In this document: piece by piece, positions 33,590 through 46,766 of the stretch
How positions within the stretch are numbered: position 1 is the stretch's first letter
Layout of the letters: each line of letters opens with the position of its first letter
Source of the DNA: Vesta saturnalis
Lineage: Eukaryota > Arthropoda > Insecta > Coleoptera > Lampyridae
Length of the DNA: 64,000 bases
Direction of reading: 5' to 3'
Assembly: GCA_036346205.1 (NCBI GenBank)
Contig: JARFJB010000002.1
Span: 5,341,501 to 5,405,500, forward strand
Position numbers and translations under genes: made by a program
The notes under the pieces: generated by a model
The model's database searches: none
What the model was told of the DNA's origin: nothing
What the model saw: the letters and a program-made list of their open reading frames with translations, nothing else

Positions 33590-35215
33590 ACGATAATGAT
33601 TATTTTGATTCTCCTCAAGCAATTGTTAATGCCTTTGCCAACTATTTTCGTGATATACCTTCCCCAAACTGAAAATAGAAATGGATCCAATGTTACGGAT
33701 ATTGATAATATGGTATTCTTAGAGATCGTTTTACTGAGTCTGATGTTGTTAATGGTATTAGTAAACTTAATAACAAGTCACCGGCCGGTGCGGATCATAT
33801 TCCAAACTTTTTTGTGTAATATTAGCTAAGTCATTGACAATATTATTTTAATATTTCCTTGCGAATTAGTACATTTCCAGAGGCCTGGAAACAAGCCCCG
33901 ATATGTCCAGTACTAAAACTTGGGGAAGCAATGCTAATTAATAATTACAGACCTATTAGCAACTTATCAAATTTCTCTAAGGTTTTTGAAATTGCCGTTT
34001 ATAATTGTCTACAACCTCGTGTAAGCAAATATGTTTCCCAAGCTCAACATAGTTTTATGGCTAATCGATCTACAATCGCTAACTTACCATGTTTTACTCA
34101 ATATAACACGGAAATCCTAGAAAACCAGAATCAAGATGATGTTATCTATACAGATTTCGCCAAAGCATTTGATCAGATTAATCACTCGATAATTATCACT
34201 AAGTTAAAAAAATTTGGTTTTCACGATTCACGGGTTTTTTATTCTCTTCGTATTTATACGACCGCATTCTATATGTATCATATAACAATTATAATTCCGA
34301 TCCTATCATTGCGACGTCAGGTGTCCCTCAAGGGTCTAAACTTGGGCCAATTTTATTTCTTATATTTATGAACGATGTATCGCTTGGACTATCGTGTAAT
34401 CACTTCTTATTTGCCGACGATCTCAAGTTATTTTCTTGTGTTTCTAATATTACCGATTGTATTTTTTTGCAAGCAGAAATAAATAATGTTCAAAATAGTT
34501 TAAAGCTAAATATCTCTAAATGTAAGGTAGTTTCATACTCTAGGAAAATAAAACCAATAATTTACGATTATGTGTGTAGTGGTAGTCTTCTTAATCGTAA
34601 TTCAACCGTTGTGGGCCTAGATGTCACATTTGATGTTAAACTTAGTTTTATGGCCCATATAAACAATATTTATAGCTCTGCAATGAAGATGCTGGGGTTC
34701 ATAATTTTTAACACAAAAAATTTTGTTAATATTTCTGTTATAAAATTATTATAGTTTAGTTTTGTTCGTTCAAAAGTAGAATACTGTGCGTGTATGTGTC
34801 ATTATTACTATTATCAAAAACACCACTTGGAATCCATTCAAAGGAAATTTTTGAAATATTTGCATTCAAATGTGATGGTACGTATCCTCCACGGGGTTGC
34901 GATCATGTGGATCTCGACTCAAGATTTCATGTAGTCACATTAGACATTCGCAGGCAGCTACTCTCGCTTAAGTTTCTTCACAGCTTAATCTATAGTAAAA
35001 TATAGTAGTGAATTATTGTCAATTTTGTGCTACCACATCCACGTCATTCTCGTACTAGTGAGAAATTTTATTGTAAAACCGCTCAATCTAATTTACTATT
35101 AAAATCTCCGATATTTCAGATGTGTATAGTTTTTAATAAGATATCTGAACATGTTGATATTAATTATCAATCATTTGAACAAACAAAGAACATTTTTATC
35201 AACTCGCAATAGACT
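33590..35215 (+). pseudogene. jockey-like LINE reverse transcriptase, frameshifted
   Basis: Non-LTR retrotransposon RT. Order: PQAIVNAFANYFRD (about 33615), KLNNKSPAGADHIPNFF (about 33765), then an open frame of 170 codons (33859-34371) with TFPEAWKQAPICPVLKLGE, NYRPISNLSNFSKVFE and IYTDFAKAFDQINHS (motif A). SGVPQGSKLGP spans a frameshift at about 34315-34345. The next frame (34368-34754) has FLFADDLKLFSC (motif C, ADD intact), KLNISKCKVVSYSR and VTFDVKLSFMAHINN. The C-terminal region runs through 35005 and 35212 in broken frames. No endonuclease domain is present upstream, so the copy is 5'-truncated. The fragment at 1701-1925 matches its C-terminal part. Confidence 0.88.
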
Positions 35216-35296
35216 TCGATTTTTAAATTACATACTTAACATAGATTATGTACACTTTTTATTTTTGTATTATTGTTTTTTAGTATTAGGTTGGAT

Positions 35297-35301
<5 letters not shown>

Positions 35302-35387
<86 letters not shown>
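35302..35387. repeat. (TA)n microsatellite
   Basis: Uninterrupted TA run of about 43 units, ending directly at the MITE terminus. Confidence 0.95.
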
Positions 35388-36466
<1,079 letters not shown>

Positions 36467-36495
36467 ATATATAATATATATATATATATATTTAT

Positions 36496-39404
36496 ATTAT
36501 GTTTAATTGTCACACACTATAATAAATTTTGTAACATAACTGTAGGTAATTATTACAAAATGTCCTGTAAGTGAGAGTTTTTTCTGTTGGGCAATAAATA
36601 TTATTATTATTATTACTTATTTTCTTTATGAACGTATTAAAAAGAGGTTGTATAATTATCCCAAAAAATATTATTATTAAAATTATTTTATTTATTTCAA
36701 TTTAAACTTTGCAGGTTCGAAGGTAGTATGTTCTTCCACACTAGATATTTTAGTAAAAGGTTGACAATGAAAGCAAATAATTTCTGTCCCGTTTATACAA
36801 AGAATACAATAAAGAATTGTAGTTTCAGATGCCATAACAAAATCAATAAGTTTGTTGGTAGTTGTAATCAGGTTTGATTTTATACTTTGATGGACAGCTT
36901 AGTTTAGAATTAAATAAATAAGGGATCGATTTATCCTACGAACAAAACGGCTTAGACAAATTACTGTATTGAAGATTTTACACGACCTAACACCTCTACC
37001 TGGTTAGCAAGAAATAAGACTGAGTTAAATATTATTGAAATCTTTTCGAATTTGTCACCGTCTAACTTGTATTAGTGAATCGGTAAGAACGACAATGGGA
37101 ACGTTTGAGGGAACCTTTCAAAGGCAATTGAGCGTAAGTCTCGACCGCCCCTTGCATTTTACGCGGATTTGCCGATATTTAAACCTAGTTTGGTCCGGAA
37201 ATACCATTTATACTGATATAATGGGACAAACATACATATTACTACGTTTCTCTAGCTTCATTGTATCGATACTTGCCTTAGTTGGTGCAAATCTTATCAA
37301 TGGTTGTTGTCGTTATACCAGTTTTAGATTTCTTTGCTTTGTTAGGAAATAATTTGAAGGAAAATATTTCGAAGTTTTATAAGACATAAAAGTGGAATGA
37401 CGACGTGAAATTTTTTCATCCATTAACGAAATATAGATTGCGTGACTGACTATAAAACAATGAGAACGAGCAGATGGAGCGCTAATAGTTGTTAATCGCC
37501 GATTGAGGGCGAATGCTAACTAGTAAAGAGGCAGCTGATGAGATGCAAGGGTTGTTGTGAATCACCGATTTTCCACCTGCCAATTTCCCGCCCCGGCCCA
37601 TTACCCGTAAGAAAATTATTTAAGTTCATTTTGAGAATTACGTATATCATTGTCGTTGCAACCCTTTTATTAAAATAAAACGGTGGTAGGAAAATCTAAA
37701 AGCATAAATCATCGAAAAACAGGAAACGAGGAAACCGAGCTCGCAAAAATAATAGCGGCCGCTTTTTATACAAAACCAATTAGAGCTGAAAGATGATGCG
37801 TGCATTATCTGTAACCCCCTTCCTTCCACCCCGTCAACGCCGGTGCGGAGCGTCTATCGGGTGCGTTTTATTCGGACGTCGGCTCGAATTTCCGGTTTCC
37901 GGTCGTTCGTCGGAACAAGATTTTACACTCTCGCGGTTATGACGCGCACGTCAAACCACCCCCACATATTTATTATGTAACAATTACCTCATTTGAAATA
38001 TCTTTCAACCCTTCGACAAAAAAAGGCACGTGCTTACTTACGCTTCCACGTATGTGACTTTTAAACACGTTAATTAGCGACACCTAGATTAACTACCAGA
38101 TAAACTACAATTTAATGACAAGGGGGTAATTCTATTGTTATCGGAACCCTGTACAAGCCCTTCCATTATAGAACTTCCGCTCGTTTAAGAAAGAAAAATC
38201 CCTCGAATATTATGTAATGTTATATAAAAATTAAAGTGTAAAAGTCGGCCGAAAAATCAATATTTGCGGTCTAGGACACCTGGGATCGTAAGCAAAAGAA
38301 TGCACGTGTTAACTTTTGTGCTTTTCTGACAGTTCCGATTAGGTCTGATGTTCCGCCTAAGAAATTTTACAATTTCAACAAGAAATACAACAATTTATAA
38401 TATATTGTTGCATAAACGGGAAGACATAAATCAAATTTTAAAACGTTTGTACAAGAATATAGGGAAGAACGGTGGTTGAATTCTTGTTACATGAAATTTA
38501 CCCTCTCGTAAAAATAGGACGTAGGCATTAATCGTTTGCCAATTTATTGCAGAAATTTTGTTTTTGGGTCAACGTTATTGATCGAGCGTAAGTTACACAC
38601 TGATTAAACTTTCTAACAAATTATCGGAAATGAACAAATTTTTATGTTTCCCAATGTTGGTTTTGATTAGATTTGATTGTAATAAACTTTATTTCTATTT
38701 TAGGTTATATTACAGAATAGAATGACCACAATCATCCAAAACGTCTGGTGCAGAAATTTTTTTTTCTTGTTTCAGACTAATTTAGTATATTAATTTTTAA
38801 AATAACTTGATTCTAATGTAATTTTGACTAAAACCTGATCCTCTACAGTACACGTTACAATACGGTGTCAACTGGTAACTCAGCTGAAGAAGATACAGAA
38901 TCTTTAACTGCACACAATAAAACACTATAGATACTTAGTTGTTATAGTGGAGTAAAATTGTAGCGCTGTATCGCTTAGTTTAGAAGATGAGCGACCCAAA
39001 AGTATAACCAGAGGTATTATATATAATTGAAAAGAGCTCAACTAGCACTATTGATCTCCACAACCTCAAACTCTTCCACCGGAGCATAACAGAGAAATCG
39101 GAAAAACCACTAATTTTAAGGCATTCTAAATTTCACGTTTTCCGGAACATTTCAATGATTTGCACGGAAACTATTATAGATAGCTGATCCGTTCCAACTA
39201 TAGTGGATTCTTTGTTTCTTAACGCTCTTAATGCAATATGATTGACTTCAATACATCCAATGTATTTTTTATAATCCTTCACTAAACTTGGAATTTTAGA
39301 ATCTCAGCAGCGCAAACTTCGATATGCGGGGAGGTGTACTAATTATTCCGTATTATATATTTTAAAAACTTCAGAAATAATTACCCTTTTTATCGTATGG
39401 TCCG
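36496..39404. other. unassigned region, candidate unique host DNA
   Basis: No transposon protein or confident exon. Frames of 105 codons at 37035 (+) and 60 at 37647 (-) have no recognised domain. 37440-37960 is unusually CpG-rich for this window. A host promoter, enhancer or untranslated exon could lie here, but nothing shows it directly. Confidence 0.4.
37440..37960. promoter_or_regulatory. CpG-rich stretch, possible regulatory DNA
   Basis: Contains many CG dinucleotides in an otherwise AT-rich region (gcggccgc near 37756, then ggtgcggagcgtctatcggg and ggacgtcggctcgaatttcc at 37841-37895). No repeat copies elsewhere in the window. The role is only an inference from composition. Confidence 0.25.
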
Positions 39405-40602
39405 CCCAGAATCCAACCATCAGTCTCTGCAATTAAGTAGAATATGAATTGAGCGGGCCGATCGCGCTATTCAGTGAAGATGGTTCAATGAGGAAATCTA
39501 CCAAAGCGGATCTTCCTGTGAAACTTGATGCCTTCAATACTGAAGTGATCGTAGAAAATGCTTCTAGTACGCTTATTGACAGGATGGTGGTGGTTCAAAC
39601 GCTCTCCGAAAAAATTTCCTCACGTACAATGATCTAGCTCGAAATTTTATGCATTTTATCATTGATGCGTAAGTTCAAAGCCACACACACCAGCATTGTT
39701 TTTGATAATTACCTACAAAATCTGCAGAACGACTTAAATGAAGCGATACTAACAAAATTCAAACGTATAAAGTTAGTGGGAACAGGATAGTTCTAAGATA
39801 CCGCGAATTTCTGCGAGTATCATTAAATCGGTCGACATGGACGTCCTGGTACTACTCATATTCTACGTGGAAAGGTTCGGAGCTACTATAAAAGAGAGTG
39901 TATATGGAACTACGAGTAGGGAATAAGTACAGACTCATTTCCATTCATAAGATAGTTAAAACACTTGGAGAGGTTTTCAGACTACTTCCTTTTATGCATT
40001 CAATAACAGGATGGAATACCACGAGTGCATTTTGCCAATTGGTAAAAAACGGCATACGATATCCTGGTCAAGGACAAAAAGTAGCTAGGACAAATGGAAG
40101 ATTTGTCGAACTTATCTGTTCCCGATGCGATTACAGTATGTACGAAATTTGTATTAATGTACAAATAAAAACCCTGCAGTGAAATTTTTAAATGAACTAA
40201 GGCAGAAGCCAGAAATAAAATGGCTATCGAACTGGCTCCAACAGATGATGTAACAAAATATTCTAAGGTAAAATACTATATACAGTAAAGATGTATTGGA
40301 AATACTAATCTAGTTATATTGAATTTTTATAGATCGGTTATCGAACGAGAATATGGTTACACAACCACGTTAATTAAATCACAAGTCAAAATCCAGAAAA
40401 TGTTGGATGGATCGATAAAGGGAGGCCAATAATGTCGTTGCAGAAATGTGTTCCCGACGACATAAGGAAATTAATGAGAATTTTCTGCAATGATCGTTTG
40501 TGCATCGATGACAAGTGTGTATGTTTGAAAGGGATGAAGTGCTGCGAGGAGTGTTCCTGTAAGGACTGCTCTAATTGCGCCGTTAATTTAATTAGATTGT
40601 GA
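39405..40602 (+). pseudogene. unnamed invertebrate protein family (GCDTTSAF-type), decayed copy with a probable intron
   Basis: I recognise this as a multi-copy family of uncharacterised invertebrate proteins, but know no function for it. Plus-strand blocks in order: YELSGPIALFSEDGSMRKS (about 39446-39500); FKATHTSIVFDNYLQNLQ (about 39672-39725), where the family usually has a nuclease-like VFDGY motif; RLISIHKIVKTLGEVFRLLP (39931-39990), then HSITGWNTTSAF, where relatives have GCDTTSAF; MAIELAPTDDVTKYSK (40220-40267). A 65-bp GT...AG segment (40268-40332) with tactaat and a T-rich end looks like an intron. The final part has repeated CXC/CXXC cysteines (40490-40580, CEECSCKDCSNC). Frameshifts and stops break it. 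Confidence 0.6.
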
Positions 40603-41589
40603 AATATAAGTCTATAAGTATCAACAAATGTAAATAAATAACATTTCTTTCGTTTACAATGCGCTCGAGTACAGAGCGCCGACAGTCCAGGCACCGCTAA
40701 GCGCCGGCCGCGCCACGGCGGCGCGCGGATTGTAATACAATTTTCCGCTTGGAGGAATTCATATATCTTTGGAAGTATAGTAGATATCCTAATGATTCTT
40801 TTTTTAAAAACTTTTTACATAATTTGAGAAACTTTTTGAGTATCCAAAAGTTCAGATTAATGAATATTTGATATAGCTCCTCGCATGTCCAAGTTGCGCT
40901 GCAGCTTTTCTTAAATTTGAAGTTTGACGCTAAAATATAAGAAAATTGTTCAGAGTTCTGGAATAACGAATGATTCATTTGAAGCGCTAGGAACTATGGA
41001 ATCTATTGCAGTTTGAATGAGTATGATAGCTATCATGGTTACTGAGGAAGTAATTAAAATGTTCGGAAAAGCACATAATTTTGAAAGCTCTGAATTTCGT
41101 CATTTTTCTACTTTTAGAAATGCCCCGGTGGAAAAATTTGAGGGGAAGTAAATAGTACTCATTACGCCCTTTTCAATGATATATAACACTTCTGGTTATT
41201 TGGCTCGCTCAAACTCATATTTCACGTTTAAGTTTAATATGCAAAAAATATTTAAAACTGTATACAGGTCATTTTTGCACGCAAACCTTACGTACCAATT
41301 ATGGTCTATTTTTTTTGGTTTAATTAAAAAATAAGGGTTATTATAATCGCTCAGTGTGTCAGGTAGTTCTGTGGTTATCTTACTGAATTCAAGTCAGAAT
41401 AAAATATTTCAGATGAATAAGTAGACCAGCAATCAGTTGAACGTAAAACATCTTCTTTTCCAAGCCAAACACAACAACGAAAATGGATTTGTAAATCTTA
41501 AGGTTAGACACTTCGCCGAATGCCCACAACGCCAACACGATCTTTGGACGGTCATACATCGAATTGATGTGTCTTCCGCCGTACGGCCC
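40603..41589. other. unassigned, possible transposon flank
   Basis: A short very GC-rich piece at 40690-40730 (ccggccgcgccacggcggcg), then AT-rich DNA. 41437-41589 may be the middle of the mariner relic that follows, too decayed to read. Confidence 0.4.
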
Positions 41590-41798
41590 TGGTTTGACAC
41601 CCAATCACTTTTTCTTATTTCCGCACAACAAAAACTGATTGTGGTCAACGATTTTCGACACCCGAAGAACCGGTTGATGTATTCAAAACGCATGTTTTGA
41701 AGTTACCTTAATCGGAATGGAAAAAGTGCTTCGAAAATTGGTTCAAACGCATGCAAAAAGGTGTTGATATTCATGGAGAATATTTTGTAAAACAATAA
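41590..41798 (+). pseudogene. mariner transposase C-terminal fragment
   Basis: The plus strand reads HPITFSYFRTTK, then QRFSTPEEPVDVFKTHVLKL, one stop, and SEWKKCFENWFKRMQKGVDI with GEYFVKQ and a stop at 41796. This is the end of a mariner (DD34D type) transposase, where WKKCFE-W-KRM-KC and GEYFE are conserved. Catalytic blocks are not recognisable upstream. Confidence 0.7.
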
Positions 41799-42014
41799 AA
41801 CCAATTTCGATCGACATGTAATTGACGTGAATAGACATTCTTATATGCAAATAGCATATAATATAGACATTTAAAAGAAAAATATACAGAATATACAGAA
41901 ACATATTCAATATTCATATCAATGCGATAATCTTGACACGTACATATAGGTATCATAAAAATACACACGTTAATAGAAATAATAAAGAAAACCTGCAGTG
42001 ACTTATGTGGCGTA
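41799..42014. other. unassigned
   Basis: AT-rich, probably 3' part of the mariner relic. Confidence 0.35.
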
Positions 42015-42480
42015 AGGTAGACGTTCTACCAATAATCTTGCCACTTGCATCCAAACGGACCTGGTCACAACGCCTACTGGTCACAATGCCCGCCGTCTTT
42101 TATAATCTACACTCTGTTCACAACTTCACTTTTAAGCTTGATCACAACCTCCACTGTGGCCACAATATCCATTAGTAAGTTTGGTCACAACCTCCACTCT
42201 GGTTACAATGTCCATTGACGCTTACTGGTCAAAGTGTCGATCGACGTTAGTAGTAACCTTCAATGCGTTTTTACTGATCACAGTGCCGATTTTTAAAATT
42301 AGTCACAATCTCTACCGTTTTCACAATTTGCTTAGACTCCTGCTGATCACATCGTTCACAGATTCTTTTTCTAGTCACTTTTAGTTTTGGTTCCAACCTT
42401 CACTTTGATCACTACACGTCCGCCCCCGTTCTCTGGTCAAAACTCTCAACGGTACTGGTCATACCGTGTACCGATTCGTT
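42015..42480 (+). repeat. degenerate short tandem repeat (TGGTCACAA-based)
   Basis: Variants of tggtcacaacctccactctg recur roughly every 20-60 bp (about 42058, 42077, 42128, 42152, 42184, 42203, 42227, 42299 and 42348). Spacing and sequence are loose, so the array is old or has an irregular unit. Confidence 0.6.
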
Positions 42481-43300
42481 TGAATGAACACAAGAAAAAA
42501 ACAATAATGTCTGTGGTTATATTTAATAAATTAAAAGGAATTCTTTTAAATTCGGTAATATTTATTTGTGCTAATAGTCAATCGGTTTCCAAATCTCGGC
42601 AATGGGCAAAATCGGACAATGGGGGTTGACGGGGGAGAGAGTTTAAAGCTTTCAATATTCGTTTTCATGCCTTGTGGAGAGTGGTTGACAAGAAAATACA
42701 TTTTTGGTAGCATCTGGCGATAAGGACGGGTTAGAAAATTGCCAAAACTTAAATCGGGAGTACTTTGTTCATGCTGTTTGAAAATCTTGGGTGGCCATGA
42801 TTTATTTTCTGTAAATTGAAATTCGATGATCTGTAAGGTGTGACATTAAGTAATCATTAGGTAATAGGATTATGTAAACGCTGCTAGAATGTATAATTTT
42901 TAATAAATAATTTGGTGTAAATACAAAGATTTTCGGTATTTTTGGGACCAACATCACATAAATTAAAATGAAAATACCATCATCGTTGTACATAATATTT
43001 CATTTTATTCTGTGCTAGTACGTAAATAATTAATTACAACTGTCAAGTTCTTCATAAATGTCAAAGCTCATGGCAGTATAGAAAAAATAATAATTGTTTG
43101 TTTTACTAGGCAAGATACGATAGTTTCTTGAGCGCATATACAGAATGAACACTCTCAATACTCTCAAAAATAGTTTGTGGGCGTGTGACGCATTTTTGTT
43201 TGCTGGCGTTATTAGTTCATTAAACATATTTTTGATTATTTGCCCTCATTGTAAATCTGTCCAATAACATAAAAATAAACCGAATTAATTTTACTTGTAA
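42481..43300. other. unassigned
   Basis: No recognisable gene; several short open frames without domains. Confidence 0.4.
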
Positions 43301-43790
43301 CCCAACTAAATGTCATTCTGGAAATAATCTTGATATGTATCTCTTGGCATACGATTTGTGACTGTTAATATGTGATCAGATACTTTTAATAAATATAAAG
43401 TATTAAAAGTTTTTGGAAAAAGCGTTTTAACGTTTTAACAGGCTAAAAGCATAGGTCTTGGGTTATAACTAGTGGTTATTTCCCTAAGAATAACCGGCGT
43501 AGATTGTAGTTCATTTAAAATTATGTCCCAACCAAATGTTATTCGTGAAATAATCTTTACATATATATCCTACCGCCTACGATTTCTGACTGCTAAAACG
43601 CAACTAGCGACTTTCTTTAAATGTTGCTATATGGTAAATACTTTCAACTTAATCATTCATAAAAAACCCTCTGCTTCCACTCTCCGGCATTAATGAATTA
43701 GTAACCCTGAAACATTTTTTATGCAAAATTTTGCAAAAAGCAGTTTGCCACACTTTAACCGGCAAAAGCATACGTCTCGGAATGTACCTA
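43301..43790 (+). repeat. degenerate tandem duplication, unit about 225-300 bp
   Basis: cccaactaaatgtcattctg (43301) returns as cccaaccaaatgttattcgt (43527), both followed by ggaaataatctt/tgaaataatctt and acgatttgtgactg/acgatttctgactg. The next segment, ttttaacaggctaaaagcat (43432), returns as ctttaaccggcaaaagcata (about 43755). Confidence 0.65.
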
Positions 43791-44442
43791 TTGAAAATTT
43801 GTTTGCTGACACCATAATATTTTAATCTACGTTGACAGCACTGAACACAAATGGTTTACAAATGTGTATTTGTAAATCAAAATTTATGTTTGAAATATCG
43901 TTTAATTTCCGTTTTAGCTGTTTTTCGGTAATTGTAAACAAATCATTAATCTACAAGCTTCTGACAATAAGGTGGGCCAATTTAACTTTCTTAAATTAAT
44001 GTGGTAATGTACTATCGCACTCAAAAAATACTTGTATAGCTTGTTACTGTAGACACTTCTAAAATTCAAATTTTGATGTAGATACATTTTTTGTATGTAA
44101 ATAGGGCATCTCACGGTTTTTAATTAGGGGTTAAGCATTTGTGAAATTGACAAATTTGATAGATTAAAGACTCTTACAAACTGTCACGTTGATATTTCAT
44201 AGTCATAGCCTGCTAACGCAATTGATTATGTGCCGTCAAACCGTGCACTTGGTTTGACATCCAACATTTTGCTGTACCAGTATTTTTTGAGCGCGATAGT
44301 ACCTATATAAAAGTAATGTAATTTTTTTTTGGATAAAATGTCTAAAAGGTGCGGCATCTCGAGGACTTTGAGAAGGATAAATGACGATTTACTAATCCTT
44401 ACAAACAAATAGATTTATTTGGCATGTGAAAAACATTAATTG
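43791..44442. other. unassigned, with an inverted repeat
   Basis: tactatcgcactcaaaaaat (44011) is matched in reverse near 44278-44303 (attttttgagcgcgatagta). ggcatctc also occurs at 44106 and 44353. It may be a small MITE, but termini were not found. Confidence 0.4.
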
Positions 44443-45860
44443 AATATCTGGTGTGGAACAATACACGACCTTCCAACCTACGTTAAGTGCAAATTAAAAA
44501 AAAAAAAAATAAATTTAATATTTTTTTTAGGATAAAAATGTAACATATTTTTTAATACGTTCATAACGAAAATAGCTAACACTGTAAAAACAAAAACAAT
44601 AATCTATGACACATTTACCTTTGAACTTATTCGTTCATAACAAAAACTTATGATAAAACAATAAATAAGTAAGAATTTAACTACAGTACCAGTAATCATT
44701 AAAGTCAAGTTAACAGAACAAGAAATCGAATTTACACTTCAGCTAGTAATTTTGAACGAGAATAAGAAAACTATTAATGTAATAACAATCACTACTTATT
44801 TATACTAAAGAAATTCACTGTATTCATCAATACTCCACTACATTTTTTATAATGTTTCTTGCTTCTGAATGCACAGTTTTATTCGACATGTTACCAAAAA
44901 TTAAATCTAAAAACATATAAAATGTAAATGACACATAACCATTTTGATGTTAAGTTTGAACAAAATAATTTAAAAAGATTACATACCGTTTTTAATAAAC
45001 GAAACTAACAATCCCAGTCTTAAACAAGACGATTTTTTATAAAGACAATTGAAATACAAGTGACAATAAAGAAGTAATGTCACAGAATGTATACACTAAA
45101 CGTCATTGGACGATGTTTTGCCGCCACGATATTTTAAAGTTAGTTTGCATGTATTCCGTTTTCATGTTTGCTTAGGAGCGCCGTAGATGCTAATTTAAAA
45201 AAATTCCAAACCCGCCCGTTTCCATATAATACATAATACAATTTAAGCATTTTCAATCCTACTTAATTCATTTTTAGACTTAGATTGTTATATATTAAGC
45301 TAAGTTAAACTTTACACTAAGAAACGCAATCACGCACGCATCGAACCACCGACTTACCCCTACGCACACATGCACACGCACACGCACACGCACACGCACA
45401 CGCACACGCGCACGCACGCCCACGCACACGCACACGCACACGCACACGCACACGCACGCGCACGCGCACGCACACGTACACGCACGCGCACGCACACGTA
45501 CACGCACACGCACACGCTCAGGCACACGCACACGCACACGCACTCGCACACGCACACGCACGCACACGCACACGCACACGCACACGCACACGCACATGCG
45601 CACGCACGCACACGCACACGCACACGCACATGCGCACACACACGCACACGCACACGCACACGCTCAGGCACACGCACACGCACACGCACGCACACACACA
45701 CGCACACGCACACGCACACTCACAAACCCACACGCACACACACACACACACACACAGATATCATGCCGATCTTGGCGAAATTTGCATAACCTGTTACACC
45801 TACAGATGTATATTTAAGTTGGAAGGTAAAAATAGGCAACGTTATGAAAACAACAGTAAT
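44443..45860 (+). repeat. R1 dispersed repeat, unit a
   Basis: Order of parts: aatatctggtgtggaacaat, cgaccttccaaccta, atacgttcataacgaaaata, aaattccaaacccgcccgtt (45200), aagcattttcaatcctactt, then a CA/CACGCA microsatellite (45361-45756), then ccgatcttggcgaaa and a tail near 45830. The same order repeats in units b and c. No coding frame. Confidence 0.75.
45361..45756. repeat. CACGCA-rich microsatellite in R1 unit a
   Basis: About 400 bp of CA and CACGCA units with scattered variants. Overlapping long frames on both strands are composed only of His-Thr, His-Ala or Arg-Val and are not genes. Confidence 0.95.
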
Positions 45861-46640
45861 AATCTATGCCAGATGGGAGTTTAAACCCTCATGTCAATTC
45901 GAAGTTAACAGATGTTAACTTGAAAAAAATTCCAAGTCGCCCGCTTCTATAATAATAAGAATATCTGGTCTGAACAACATATGACCTTCCAACCTACAAA
46001 TTAAAAGAAATAAAATAAATTTAATAATAATTTTTTTAGAATAAATATGCAACTTATTTTTTTAATACGTTCATAATGAAAATAGGTAACACTGTAAAAA
46101 CGAAAACAATAATCTATGTCAGATGGACGTTTAAAACTTCATGTCAGATGGACATTAATAGACATATGGATGCTAATTTAAAAAAAATTTCAAAGACGCC
46201 CGTTTCTATAAAACACCGATAATACAATTTAAGCATTTTCAATCCTACTTTATTAATTTTTAGACTTAGATTCCTTTATATTAAGCTTAGTTAAAGTTTA
46301 CATTAGGAAACACACGCACGTACCCAACCACCCACCCACCCATACAAACCCACACGCACGCGCACTCGCACATGCACACGCACACGCATACACACACGCA
46401 CACGCACACGCACACGCACACGCACACGCACACGCACACGCACACGCACACGCACACGCACACGCACACGCACACGCACACGCACATCCACACGCACACG
46501 CACACGCTCAGGCACACGCACACGCACACGCACACTCACACGCACATGCACACGCATGCGCCCGCGCACCGCACACGCACGCGTACGTACACGCACATGC
46601 ACACGCACACGCATTTCCGTTTCTGTCTAGAATCACGGGC
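45861..46640 (+). repeat. R1 dispersed repeat, unit b
   Basis: Begins with the R1 part near 45900-45958 (cgcccgcttctata), then atatctggtctgaacaacat, cgaccttccaaccta-like, atacgttcataatgaaaata, gacgcccgtttctataaaac (46195) and aagcattttcaatcctactt, then a CACGCA tract. Confidence 0.75.
46311..46612. repeat. CACGCA-rich microsatellite in R1 unit b
   Basis: About 300 bp of CACACG/CACGCA units, with one internal CTCAGG variant also seen in unit a (45516 and 45661). Confidence 0.95.
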
Positions 46641-46766
46641 CACAAATACGAAAAAAAAATATTTACATTGAAATGTGTTTGACAAGAATACATTTTGCCC
46701 TTCGCACTTTCATTCAAAATTATATTCGGCATTGATTAGTCTAAATAAAACGGAACCCATGACTGA

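Noticed and set aside
37035..37352. 105-codon plus-strand frame
   Set aside because: Composition is unlike a conserved protein, there is no domain, and no splice or start context supports it.
40697..40978. 93-codon minus-strand frame
   Set aside because: No family resemblance; it ends in a GC-rich low-complexity stretch.
45295..45884. Long His-Thr, Cys-Val and Arg-Val open frames on both strands
   Set aside because: They are translations of CA/CACGCA microsatellites. The same applies to 36173-36574, 46287-46671 and 47478-47773.
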